Shown here piece by piece: positions 50,400-61,710 of a stretch of 64,000 nucleotides of DNA. The DNA comes from Epiperipatus broadwayi (Eukaryota > Onychophora > Udeonychophora > Euonychophora > Peripatidae), in the NCBI GenBank assembly GCA_028023455.1, contig JAQFVV010000204.1, forward strand, positions 1,193,501 to 1,257,500, read 5' to 3'. A program made the position numbers and the translations under genes. The notes below the pieces were generated by a model. That model was not told the DNA's origin and made no database searches. It saw only the letters and a list, made by a program, of their open reading frames with translations. Position 1 is the first letter of the stretch. Every line of letters starts with the position of its first letter.

Positions 50400-51990
50400 A
50401 CTGTTACAATAATAAAAAAATATGAAACCATTACTAAAAAAAGAGATGACAGCATGAAATTGGTAGAAAAGTTCTCCTACTTCTCTTATATCTTCTGAAT
50501 TATCCAGGATTTTAAGTGAAGAAGTGAGACATGCATTTAAATTTATGAAGAAGGGAAAAGATCCAAGTAATGATGGAATTACAATCAATATATTAAAAGA
50601 AAGCAGGTAGAAAAATTAAAAAAAATTGGTAAAAGTTTTATACCAAATGTCTAAATGATAAAGATGTACCAGATGATTGGAAGAATGCAGTATTAATATT
50701 AATATTTTTAAAAAGTGATAAAGAAGATATTACAAATTACAGATCTATCAGCCTTTTATCAGTTCTATACAATATTTAACAAGATAATTACAACTCATTT
50801 ACTGAGAACATTGATTTTCAACCAACTAAAAAAACAAACTGGATTTAAAAGTGGTTTTAGTACAGTAGATCATATCCAAGTACTGAGAGAATGTATAGAA
50901 AGGGCCAATGAATATTAGTTGCCATTATGCTTTGGATTTGTAGATTATGAAAAGACATTTGTTCTATAAGCATTATTTTCAGTGATTAAAGCATTGGATC
51001 ATCAAGGTATAAATCTAGGATATTGTCATATTCTGAAGAATATTTGTAAAAATGCAACAGCAACAATTAGATTAAATAAATATACTACAAAGATTAACAT
51101 TGAGCAGGGTGTAAGGCAGAGTGATTTCATATCTCCAAACCTTTTTACAGCAGAACCACAAAAAGTATTTAGTGGATTAAAATGGTAAGCTAAAGAAATA
51201 AAAATAAATGGTGATTATTTAAATCATTTACATTTTGGAGATAATGTAGTTGTTTTTTTGCGAAAAACGCTTTAGAGATTCAGGAAATGTTGCAAGGATT
51301 ATCAGATGAGAGTAAAAAAGTAGGGCTAAAGATAAATGTTAAAAAGTTTAAAGTAATGTTTAAATTTTTTTTTCAAAAGATGAAAATAAAGATTATGTTG
51401 AATTAGAAGAAATTAACAACTACAAATATCTTGGTCAGTTGGAAACATAATGGATGAAATTAATCATAGAATTAAACTTGGTTAGGAGTGCTTTTGGTAG
51501 AAATAAGTTAATATTAAAAGAAAGTATGACTGTGTGCTTGAAAAGAAAAGTTTTTAATAAATGTGTTTTATCAGTTCTTACTTATGGATCTGTGACTTGA
51601 ACACTTAAGAGAATACTAATACAGAGACTTCAGACAACTCAAAGAAGTATGGGAAGATGCATGTTGAGAGTAACAAGAAGAGATTGAAAATGCAATATAT
51701 GGGTAAAAGAACAAACCGATGTTAATGAGATCATTGAAAGTTTTAAAAGACTGAAATGAAGTTGGACTGGACATATTACTAGAAGAGACAATAATGGATG
51801 AAAAATTGAAATCATAAAAGTGAATTCTATGAGATTATAAGAGACACAAAATGAACCTGCATGTGAGAAGGATGGATGAAATAATAAAGTATGCAGGTGT
51901 GATGTAGAGAAGATAGGCTAGAGATCAAAAAAAAATGAATTGAACTTTGAGAGACCTTAATTCTGCAGTGGACTAATAATGGTTGATGAT
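50400..51990 (+). pseudogene. Degenerate RTE-like LINE reverse transcriptase
   Basis: Plus-strand fragments in RT order: KKGKDPSNDGITINIL (about 50547), then FNQLKKQTGFKSGFSTVDHI (about 50816), ALDHQGINLGYC, INIEQGVRQSDFISPNLFTA (about 51090), and the catalytic box HFGDNVVVFL (about 51231) where FADD is expected. Downstream come traces of the thumb and C-terminal region (SVLTYGS, TLKRILIQRLQTTQRSMGRC, WTGHITRRD). Stops and frameshifts break it many times, and the 5' end is missing. It ends near TTGATGATGATGA (about 51981), a simple 3' tail of the kind RTE elements carry. The RT resembles the endonuclease-RT proteins of RTE elements in invertebrates. Confidence 0.85.
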
Positions 51991-52811
51991 GATGAAAGCA
52001 GTTATAAGGTCATTTTATACATCTTTTATCACCATAGTTAGATTCTGTATGTAATAATTTTATGCCCAAATTAGGTGGTCAAATATAATACTAGTAACCA
52101 TAAATCAATCATCATTCAGCCATAGTTGGGTCAGCATTATACATGGAGTCTTTTTTAATAAAAATAGTGCAAATTTTTAAATAAAATGAAATGTAAATGA
52201 TAAATGAGATTTGATTAATCAAAAAAATGCTTAACACAAAATTAACATCAATTACTTCTAGTGTGTAGATAATAATTTATACATAAAAAATATATGAAAA
52301 TAGACTTGAGTACTTCTCCATCATGTACTTTTTTCTATATTAACCCTCTACCAGTTAGCCTAAAAGTAATGCTATAATGCTGACCTTCAATTTATTATGA
52401 GTGCTATCTATAACTTAAAACTCTAACACCATAATCATTAAATGATCAATTTTTTGCATGATGTATTCTATCCCTTATATTTCAAAATACTCACTGGTTC
52501 TCTTGTGGTAATTAGTTATGTCATATGTAACTAATACATTCATATCCATTTATCACTTACGCCAAATACTGTAGTTTAATAAGTTATACTACTACTAATG
52601 ATGCATAGGAAAAAGAAAGATAATCAAGACATTAAAACAAAATTGCATAAATTATCATTTTATGAACACTACATCATTTAAGAACACAGTTATTATAATA
52701 TCTTTATACATGATTTTATCTAGAATTTTAATGAAATAATTAGCTTTCACTTGTAGGTAATATATTTATATTCCACTACTACATATAAAAAATATATACA
52801 AATTTCAAATA

Positions 52812-52846
<35 letters not shown>

Positions 52847-54160
52847 TTTGATATTAATATATATATATATATATATATATATGTCTGTGTGTGTGTGTGT
52901 GTGTGTGTGAAAACAACAAAAATAAAATACAATTTCTATTGTAAACCTACTGGTAAAACTAATAAAAATAATGCTTTATAAATCTAATATTATTGTATAA
53001 AATTAAACAAAAAAATAAAATTCTCATCTAAATACCTTTCCTTTTAGTGTTTGAGTTCAAAAAATAAAAATATACATACTATTTTAGCATACTTTTGAAT
53101 AGTTATGTATTTCTATCTACACAAAAATAGATTCTTTCTAGATTACTCAAGTCTTTCTAACTCATTGTTTTTATGGAAGTCTTATTTCTTGAAAGGTGTA
53201 TTTGAGTCTTTGTAGATTACTTTTTTTTCTTTACAGTCTCAATTATTTTCTTTTTTGAATTTTATATAATTTACAATTCTATGCATAATATTGAATGAAG
53301 ATATTTTCTGTTCATCAGCCACATCTAGAAGTAAAAACAAGGCATTCAAATTTAAGACTGGGTCAGCTGATAGATTCAAATAGGCTTTCATTATGATAGC
53401 CTCATGGAAATTTTTATTCAATAACCATTAATACTTTTATGCAAAAATGTCAAACGAGTGCATGCAAGAAAGGTATCATTGAGTTTCTTTACTGAAATTG
53501 TAATAATTTCCATAATAAACTATGCTGATAAAGACAAGGGAAAGAATAAGATTCATGCAAAATGAAGAGCAATAAATGAACCATTGTATATATTTGGGAT
53601 CATTTTAATTTTTAGAGGGTTTTATTCATGTGGTTAATGTGTGTAGTAAAAAGAAAATATAAATTATATATTTTACATATATGCATATTGAAACGATATG
53701 CCATGTGATAGATTGCAAAAATTAAAAAAAACATACCAAAAACAATTTATAAGATTACATTGTTAGATTCAAATAATGATAAAAAATTTCAAATTCAATA
53801 AAATATATTTAAAAATATGTTATGAATTGACAGATCTCCTGAGAGAAAAATATCTGAGGAAATGAAAAGAATAAAAAAATTTTCAGAAACTATCTTCGTA
53901 ATACTGTAAGAAGTTCTCTCATTCAGAAGAATTCTGCAGATATCATCAATATATACTTTTTTATTTATTTTATTTATTATCAGTATATATAAAAAGTTAA
54001 AAAAACAGTGTTCTATAACAATCCAAGTGTGTATTGAAAGTGCTTACTCGTTTTTTTTATTAATAGAAAACCATAAACATGATTAAAATTAAACATAAAT
54101 GATTATGCAAAAAATAAACTATTGATAAATGCCACACTATTTTTTTCTGTATTGCACCTT
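51991..54160. other. AT-rich non-coding stretch
   Basis: Contains the TA/GT microsatellite at 52815-52909. The minus strand is open for 60 codons at 53239-53421 with natural-looking composition (AYLNLSADPVLNLNALFLLL) but no clear splice site; it could be a decayed gene fragment. Confidence 0.4.
52815..52909. repeat. Compound TA / GT microsatellite
   Basis: Two TA runs separated by a short ATTTGATATT spacer, followed by (GT)n. Confidence 0.95.
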
Positions 54161-54252
54161 GTCAGCGCGACTGCCTTGCACTTGCAGGCAGTTGCCCGGG
54201 TTGCGGGTTCGCGTCCCGGCCGATGCTATGACACTTTAAAAAAAAAAGATAA
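54160..54252 (+). repeat. tRNA-derived SINE remnant
   Basis: CAGCGCGACTGCCTTGCA resembles the A-box and anticodon side of a tRNA. The B box GGGTTCGCGTCCC (54205-54217) lies in a GC-rich arm, followed by CGATGCTATGACACTTT and a poly-A run (about 54238-54248). This is the layout of a short SINE. It is far GC-richer than the flanks, which points to a relatively recent insertion; the 5' end of the tRNA-like part is missing. Confidence 0.7.
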
Positions 54253-54813
54253 AGTTTTGAAAAGACTTTATTTTATAATATCACAAATAAAGCTAACTCA
54301 TTATAAACTCTGCCAATGTTTATTTTTAAAATGCACGTCTACTTTTTATTTATGTTAAATTGTATCACTATTGATGAATTAATAGTAATTTCATAACACT
54401 ATTTTTAATGTTATATGTATATTATTGTAACAAATGTATGTGTGACTGCGTTTCACTGGAAAAGGCGTTGCTAATTGTAATGACTTTGGAATTTTATATT
54501 TTAAAAAATCTTCAAATAAACAATGATCTCAATGCAAAGAACGTGATGACCTGTCTTTGATAGCTTGTAGATGTGGTATATAATATAAGATGTGTTTGTC
54601 CTTGATGTGTAAAGATACAATATTATTTATTATTGCGATATAGAATTTATTGTTCTTGAATTTAAAGTGAGTTTTATAAAAGATGTGGCCTCTTTTAACA
54701 TTTGGATGAAAAAGATGATCATCATCATTATGTTGGATACTATCAAACTGTAAACAGAATTAGAATTAATTTTGAATGATGAAATATTTTATTATTTGAT
54801 TTCCTTCACACAC

Positions 54814-54850
<37 letters not shown>

Positions 54851-54945
54851 TCAGAAAACAACATGCATATATTTATTAGAAATCAAACATGATAACAATA
54901 TGATAATAAAAATTTTGATATATCTCTATTCTTCCTCATATCCAG
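54253..54945. other. AT-rich stretch, probable intron
   Basis: No coding signal. Includes a TA microsatellite at 54816-54848. The last 30 bases form the pyrimidine-rich acceptor of the exon at 54946. Confidence 0.4.
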
Positions 54946-55040
54946 GGTTTTATTGATGAATATCACACTCCATATAGTGATCCATCTCTGAAAAGGGTTA
55001 TTTTACAGTCATTTAGTTATGTTCTTAAAGCTATGATGAG
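54946..55040 (+). CDS. Candidate internal coding exon, unknown protein
   Basis: A 95-bp exon bounded by an acceptor with a good pyrimidine tract (CTCTATTCTTCCTCATATCCAG, AG at 54944-54945) and a donor GATGAG/GTAATT at 55041. Only one of three frames is open across it (the other two meet TGA). It encodes 31 residues with balanced composition (GFIDEYHTPYSDPSL, then KRVILQSFSYVLKAMMR), which looks like a folded-domain helix. It ends with two bases of the next codon. The exon is too short to show up as a normal ORF. I do not recognise the family, and no partner exon is certain; 62800-62889 was considered. It is the second most convincing host coding signal in the window. Confidence 0.55.
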
Positions 55041-55995
55041 GTAATTAATGTTTTACATGCTTAGTGATTATTCATTAAACTATAGATTAAATTTTAAAAA
55101 TATAGTAAAATATACTGCTTTATAAACACAAACAAAACTTTTATAAGTTTGAATTTGGTTGCCTTTACCAAGCTTATAATGCCAATTATAAGGAAGTTGG
55201 CTTAATTTTAGATTAAATGAAATGATACAAGTGGCATATTATATCCATGAAGAAATCAACTAAAATGAAATCACAGATAATACAATTGAAATAGATGGAA
55301 TAATTATGATATTTTCTTAATACATTAGATTTGAAAAATACTAAAAGACGTGTCCTATGTGAAAGAAGTTTTTTTATTATTTCAAATATCTGCATATTTA
55401 CAAATTTCAATCTGTTTACCATGATATAATAGTAAAATATTACTACATTAATGTGTGTGCCACGTGTTTATACACATGTTAGATTACCTCAAGAAAATAA
55501 GGTTTCAATGATTGTGAGTGTTTCAATTATGTATATCTTCTAATTAAACAGATCATGGAATTGGAATTATGACTCAATGAATTAGAATCTATGGAAATAA
55601 AGTTTAGATAATGAAATATTCACTTGGATAAACATTCGATAATTTACTATTAATCTCAATCCTTCATATAATGAATAAATTATTTAAAATAATTACGCAA
55701 TTTAAACACCCTATGTGCAATAAATGTTTTTATCTTAAGGTCAGGATTGTTTTTTTGATTTTACATAGACATATATAAGATAACGACTTTTTCAACTTTT
55801 TGAATAGTGAAATCAGCATTCTGATCAATGGATAAGCTACATTAACTGCATTATGGTTTTGGTGGCATGTTAGCATTTTTCTTTACTATAAATCCTCTAT
55901 CATTTTCAACCATTGAGAATATTTATTAAGTGTAAAGCATCAAGATTACAAACTCATATTTTCACAAATAAGCACTAATATTAATTGTCAATGGC
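55041..55995. other. AT-rich stretch, probable intron
   Basis: Nothing supportable apart from its place downstream of a donor site. Confidence 0.35.
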
Positions 55996-56170
55996 TATAT
56001 ATATATATATATATATAAAGGTATATATATATACCTTTTTATAACTCTGTGGATGGCTTGTGTGACCAAGTCGAAACGTCAGTATATTGATATTAAAAGT
56101 TTTTAACACGGATGAACCCGCAAAATATGTATTTTATATATTTAACCCGTGCAAATCTTCGTTTTAACAT
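55996..56170 (+). repeat. Palindrome plus GAAACGTC hairpin, retroelement-like
   Basis: A perfect 22-bp palindrome (AAAGGTATATA and its mirror, 56017-56038) follows a TA run. Next comes CTCTGTGGATGGCTTG (56044-56060), loop TGTGAC, then CAAGTCGAAACGTCAG. The stem GGCTTG/CAAGTC ends in GAAAC-GTC, which recalls the stem II and GAAA side of the small hammerhead ribozymes found in Penelope-like and related retroelements. The CUGANGA side is not intact (CTGTGGATG), so activity is unlikely. Two further CG-containing phrases (CACGGATGAACCCGC and AACCCGTGC) follow. Confidence 0.4.
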
Positions 56171-56639
56171 ATATATATATATAACCATGAACTATTAGCA
56201 TATGATTTTACCATTATTTTTGATAGATTGAAATTTTATGAGACATTAATAACTAGCAATGCATTTAATTGTACAGACAACTCATTAATCAGTGTACTGA
56301 ATTCCAAGACAAAACCATTAAATACATAAGCATAATAAATAATCAAATTCCATGATTTTAAATTTTTTATTCACAAATATATATATATATGATAAATGTA
56401 TATCATATATATATATATATATATATAAGTATATTCCATTTTAAATAGATATCTGCACACATTTTTGCATTCCTAAACAGCTGTTTTATTTCAATTGACA
56501 TATTATTTTTTATGTGGAAAATATAATTATTTTAATATTATTAATACCTTATTTTATAATAGCTTGAAATACTTAATTATAAAATACAAATGAATTGGTT
56601 GCCCACCAAAATTTATTCACCCATAAAAACTTATTCATA

Positions 56640-57809
56640 TTATACAGCTTCTACATAATAAATGAGAGGAAGTGTTATAACTAGAGATGGAAAATCTGAA
56701 GCATTTGAAATGCAAACTGGTTTTAAACACAGATGTGTTCTTGTGACAATATTGTTTTCACTTTCTAAGATAGGGGTGTTTGGAATTATTTATAGGTGCT
56801 TTAATCAGGCATGGATCAATGTATAATACAAGTTTGTTGGAGAAATTTTTAATTTGAATCAGTTTAAAGCAAAAATAGAAACTTCAGTTTCTTGAAATTC
56901 TGGATTTACAGCATACTGATGATTATGTTATTTTTGCTGGTTTAAAAAACAATTTATAAAATGTTTTTAATGTTTTGAATGCAACTTATAAAGATCTCAG
57001 TTGATTAATTAATGTTTAAAAACTTAAGTTATTTATCAGCCAATGATAGAAGAAAAATCCTCAGTGCCTTTCAGCTTGAACAGTCATAAACTTGAGAATG
57101 TAAGTCAATTTAAATATCTTAATAGTTTTATAAATAGAAAGGTGAACATAGATGTTAAGGTATAACACAGACTTTAATGTGCTGCTACTTTTAACAAGTT
57201 AGAAGATATTTCCATCATAGGGAAATAACTATTGCAAATGAATTAGCTGTTATTTTACTAATTTATTGTATGGATATAAAACTTGGACACTCTATTGGTA
57301 CAATATAAAATTATTAGAAAATTTTCATTTAAAAATGCTTCACAACATTTCCAAAATGCAATGGTAAGATCATAAAAGCAATCATTAACTTCTTAAGATT
57401 GCGGCATGTGATACTATTGAGTCTGCTATTGTAAAAACACACCTTTGTTGTATTGGACATGTAAAATGAATGAACAATGGAAGATTTCCTAAAATGATGT
57501 TTTATAGTGAACTTGAACATGAGTTGCATAGGAAAGGTAGACTTCATCTACATTATAATGATTATCTCAAGGAAACTTGAAACAACTGCAATGTCAATTG
57601 TTTTTATTTGGAAGATATGATAGAGAATACATTGGAGAGCTACAATTATACATGGTATTGAAGTTTTTCAGAAAAAAGTTTATTGCTGAGAAAATACCAC
57701 ATTTTAAAATATTAATAAACAGAAAATTGGAGCAGCATGTTTTATATGTGGCCGTATTTGTTGTGGTTTACAGATTGGTTTGGATAGTCACTGCAAAATT
57801 CATGTTTAG
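56640..57809 (+). pseudogene. Degenerate LINE 3' part with C-terminal zinc finger
   Basis: Fragments in order: RDGKSEAFEMQTGFKHRCVL (about 56683; compare a typical V-KQGCVLAP motif), a degraded palm region, NLLYGYKTWTLYWYNIKLL (about 57260; from YGCETWTLY), CCIGHVK with PKMMFYSELEHELHRKGR (about 57445-57540), and an intact C-terminal finger CFICGRICCGLQIGLDSHCK ending IHV and TAG at 57807-57809. The finger is CX2C-X13-HX3H. This is the 3' half of a LINE ORF2 of the kind with a terminal C2H2 finger; the RT catalytic box is not recognisable. Stops and frame changes mark it as dead. The 5' end is lost near 56640. Confidence 0.8.
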
Positions 57810-58195
57810 AGTAGTTTTTTTCTATCTCCTTTTTTTTTATGGAGTTAAAATGTCCATGCCAATTTTTGAATAGCTATTTATTATTATTTATTAAAACACA
57901 AATATTTTTATTTAGATACTTTACTAATTCAATCTTTAAATAAATAAATAAATATATTTATCTGAAATTGGTGAATTATTTTTTTACAATTAATTATTAA
58001 TTATTAAAATAATTATTTTTTTAGAATGATGAAAATTACCTGCAATGTTTTAATTCCAATGTTATACAATGATTCCTTCTTATGTACATGAGCAAGTACA
58101 TCTTAATTATTTTGAGATCATTAAACAAATTGACTTCTAAATTTTCTCTGCAAAACTTGTATTCATAAGTAATAAACATTGTTTTAGACTTAATT
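57810..58195. other. AT-rich flank of the LINE
   Basis: No distinct feature. TTTATT-rich sequence just after the LINE stop could be its 3' UTR. Confidence 0.35.
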
Positions 58196-58198
58196 ACA

Positions 58199-58291
58199 GG
58201 GTGGCACTACTGTATGGAAAGTTTTGTCTGTTTATTAACAGTTATGTGCTAGTATAAGAGAAGGGGATCATGTGATGTTTAGTAGTTTAAC
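58199..58291 (+). mobile_element. TIR element family 1, end fragment
   Basis: GTGGCACTACTGTATGGAAA, AGTTTTGTCTGTTTATTAAC, then CATGTGATGTTTAGTAGTTT. It matches the right end of copy C and the complement of the left end of copy B, so it fixes one outer end of the family as about GATGTTTAGTRGTTTA. Confidence 0.75.
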
Positions 58292-58309
58292 ACCAATCCT
58301 GCCTAATAG

Positions 58310-58400
58310 GATAGTGGTGGCTATGGTTGTTAAAGAGCCAAAGACACCAAAATGTATGAGTGCTGAACTGAGTTCAGATCCCTATGACTATGCAACCTGT
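58310..58400 (+). repeat. tRNA-like SINE head (tentative)
   Basis: GTGGCTATGGTTGTTAAAGA (about 58319) is A-box-like and GAGTTCAGATCCC (58370-58382) is a good B box. It lies between two pieces of TIR family 1, so it may be part of that family or an insertion between them. Confidence 0.5.
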
Positions 58401-58523
58401 TGATCTTAGATTGAAAATATTATTGTGTTTTTAATTTCATTCTTATAGTTTTGCAGTTAAGTAGAGATAAAAGGTGGCTGCTGGTGGGTTGCATTAGATC
58501 CTAAGATCTAGGTGTAGTGCTCT

Positions 58524-58736
58524 CAGATCCAAGGCTCCTCAGTGATGAAGGCCACAAGCCAGAAACTAGTCTGGGGATATTGGATGAGTAGGCACTAGAT
58601 GGAGATTTTATGCACAAGCCTTCTCGCATCCATTGAATACTCTGGTTGGTACAGAGTGGCACTACTCTATGGAGAGTTTTGCCTGTTTAATAACTGTTAT
58701 GTGCTAGCATAAGAGAAGGTGATCATGTGATGTTTT
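58524..58736 (+). mobile_element. TIR element family 1, copy C
   Basis: The interior (CAGATCCAAGGCTCCTCAGT, AAACTAGTCTGGGGATATTG, TTTTATGCA) is the same as the complement of copy B. It is followed by the right arm (GTGGCACTACTCTATGGAGA, GTTTTGCCTGTTTAATAAC) and the outer end (GTGATCATGTGATGTTTT in part). The left arm is missing. Confidence 0.8.
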
Positions 58737-58739
58737 CAA

Positions 58740-59850
58740 AATTTATTGACCATGAAATGTTGTATGTATTATTTTTAAAAAGTTCTATTTTAAATAAATT
58801 TTTAAAAAGTTAATATTTTTGATTGATTGAAAAATTCAACTAAAAATTTGATACTTAAACAAAATTCTATGTATGTGGATTATACGTGTATCTTATTGCA
58901 GGATTAAATATGAATATACAGTATATTGAGAAACATAATAATTATTAAAATAATTCAGAGTTAGGATTAATTTCAGCAATTCAAAGTTTATATTTTTATT
59001 GCATATATATTTTACGTTCAAGTTTGGTCTATTTAAAATTGAATTAAACATGTAATAAATTATTTTATTTTATTTTTTAAATCAGAACTGATTAAAATAG
59101 CGCATTAATATGTTTATATGTACATGAGATCTGCTAATTTTTAGTAATTGGACATTTTAAGAGGGTAGATTATCTTGGTTTGAATTTAAAATTAGCTAAT
59201 ACTTCTTGAAATGAAGTATATAATTGTTTGGATCCAAATGCTTCAGCTGTAAAATTTGATTAAACAATTAAGCTTGCGATACTTAAATTTATTCGAAAAT
59301 GAATCGAATGAGTAATTTTCCTGCATGATTTTCTAATAAACTTAAAAATAATTAAGGCTAAAAAATAAATATCACAAATTGTTTAAGTCAACAAATTTTT
59401 TATTATATTATAATATTTTTTTAAATCTTAGATCTATTTCCAAAGTTAGACAAAGAGTGGATTTTAATAATTTCCTATCTAAGGAAAGTTTTTGGAAATT
59501 TAAAAAAATAAAAAAGTCAATATGAATAACCATTAATGAAGATAACCAACTCTTTGTTATGATCTCATTGCTCTGCTAATTTTATTTTTTCTTGCAGTAA
59601 TATTTCATCTCCTGATCATTCATATGATTTTTCTGGTCATTTCTGATCCTATCTTGTGTAAAATTTAACATTCAACAAGTAATATCAGCTTTTTGTAGAC
59701 TAAAAAATGTTCAGCTAGTTTTTATGGCATATGACATTTAAGTGTAGAGATATTATGGATATTATAGCTCCTATACTTTTTTCATTTTTAATTTTTCTAT
59801 CCAAAATTCACTTTTTCCTAATAAGTGAAAAATCATTAAAATAGTTCTAT
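58740..59850. other. AT-rich non-coding stretch
   Basis: Nothing supportable. Confidence 0.4.
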
Positions 59851-60239
59851 ATAAATGGTAATAAAGATAGACTTGAAAATTATAAACTTATTTTCATATT
59901 ATCAGTTTTAACTAAATTAATTGAATTGGTTGTATAAGAATCTAAGAAATTTATTTCAGAATTTCAGCATGGTTTATGAAAAGCAGATCTATTACTACAA
60001 ACATGACGTGTTTTACTGATGCTGTGTCACATGATAATCAAAATCAAGTTAATGCATTTTTTTTATTTTTCTAAGGCTTTTGATAAGACTTCCCACTCTA
60101 TACTTATATGGGATTAACTAAAACATGGTTAGAATGGTTAGCATTTCTTTTGGATAGAGGACCACATTTTGTTAAATATGTAGATAATGAATCCAATTAT
60201 TCTTTTAATGATTCTGGTGTTCCACCAAGATCTATTTTA

Positions 60240-60333
60240 AGACCTTTCTGTTCAATATATATATATATATATGAAAAGAAAGTTAGACCTTTCTGTTCAA
60301 TATATATATATATATATGAAAAGAAAGTTATTG
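60240..60333. repeat. 47-bp tandem duplication with TA core
   Basis: AGACCTTTCTGTTCA + (TA)n + TGAAAAGAAAGTT occurs twice in tandem. The first part is LINE coding sequence, so the duplication spans the LINE/insert junction. In form it mirrors the 45-bp duplication at 278-367. Confidence 0.9.
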
Positions 60334-60953
60334 TTAACATTAACTGAAATAATCATACAAATATATAAACCATTATACAATTACAAATATCCAGTAACGC
60401 CCTCTGTTTAAAAGTTTGTATCTCAATAATAGTGAACTTCAAAATGATACCACTTTGAAGTTGTATGCTAAACGATGTTAAATATTGAAATGCAAACCAA
60501 CTTAAACACAGAGCATGAAATTTTAAATAAGCAAACGATCTTAAATTTTTCTAATAAACTAATATGTTTTTAAACTCATTAAAGACAAATTAAACATTAG
60601 ACTTTTATCTTTAAATAGCCCTCCCAAACTATAAATGAAAAGAAGTTTACCATTAATACTAACTGAAATAATCTCACAAATATATAAACCATTATACAAT
60701 TACAAATATCCAGTAATGCCCTCTGTTTAAAAGTCTATATCTCAATAATAGCAAACTTCAAAATGATACACATTGAAGTTGTATGTTAAACGATGTTAAA
60801 TATTGAAATACAAACCATCTTAAACACAGAGCATGAAATTTTAAATAAGCAAACGATCTTAAATTTTGCTAATAAACTAATATGTTTACAAACTAATTAA
60901 AGACAAACTAAACATTAGATTTTTATCTTTAAATAACCCTCCCAAACAATAAA
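60316..60953. repeat. 319-bp tandem repeat, two copies
   Basis: Copies at 60316-60634 and 60635-60953 agree at most positions (shared TATCCAGTAA, GCCCTCTGTTTAAAAGT, AACACAGAGCATGAAATTTT, AATAAGCAAACGATCTTAAA). Each has a CTTCAAA...TTTGAAG inverted repeat or a close variant. It interrupts the LINE RT and is flanked on both sides by TA runs. No coding potential. Confidence 0.95.
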
Positions 60954-61710
60954 TATATGAACTATATATATATATATATTATTTGATGTAAATTATATTA
61001 TATCAGATAACTGTATTTCATACTTTGTTGATAATATAAATATATTAAAACATCTATTGGTTGCAATTTTTTACACAATTAATTATGATGCATAAATAAT
61101 TATATAACGATACATGAGGATAAAACAGAAATAATTACTTTTTCAAAAAAACAAAAAAACAAATCTATATTATTTAATTATATATTTAAAAGAAATTATA
61201 TTTTGAGGGTAAATGAATGTAAAGTTTTGAGTATTCTTTTAGATTCTAAATAACTTTTATCAAGTTATGTACATTATTTATGTTCTAAATCATTTAAAAT
61301 TGTAGGCTACAAGATCCTTAATAGAAAAACTTATGAACAACTTTTTATGTTTCTACTATTACTAATTCTAGATTATGGTAGAGTTGTTTAGAAATCTGAG
61401 AATTACTCTCACAATAAAGCTTTGTTTGTAGTACAAAGAAAACCTTCAAGCTATTATAGTGCAAATTTGGAGCAGTATTTAGTTCTCTTCCTGCTTCCTT
61501 AAAGCTATTAATAAATCTTAATATTTTATTTATTGTAAAAGTAGTCAAATGACAAATCCACATAGTAAGTTGCATTAGTGAAATTTCTTGCATTGTTCCT
61601 GATATGCATTTGAAACATGGTAAGACTTTTTATATTGAAAAATTTAGAACTAATTGTTTAAGAGATTCTGCATTATTTAGACTTTCAAAATTATTTAATG
61701 AATAAATAAA

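Larger units (their letters stand above)
59851..61710 (+). pseudogene. Degenerate jockey/CR1-like LINE RT, interrupted
   Basis: Fragments in RT order: KDRLENYKLIFILSVLTKLI (about 59866), SEFQHGL (about 59955), MGLTKTWLEWLAFLLDRG (60108), SYSFNDSGVPPRSILRPFCS (about 60195-60255), then a break by repeats (60240-60953), then DNCISYFVDNINILK (about 61005; F/YADD is now FVDN), HEDKTEIITFSK (61113), VLSILLDSK then SSYVHYLCSK (about 61225-61300), and a tail with FVVQRK and FRTNCLRDSALFRLSKLFNE (about 61640). Many stops; the copy is dead. Without the inserted repeats the remainder reads co-linear, so the insertion came after the LINE. Confidence 0.8.

Noticed and set aside
53239-53421. 60-codon minus-strand frame (AYLNLSADPVLNLNALFLLL)
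   Set aside because: Protein-like, but it lacks an acceptor, start context and known homology; could be a decayed element.
54160-54252. Functional tRNA gene
   Set aside because: The B-box arm is excellent, but the 5' half is incomplete and a poly-A tail follows, as in a SINE.
61345-61593. 82-codon minus-strand frame
   Set aside because: It is antisense to the LINE remnant and has no signal of its own.
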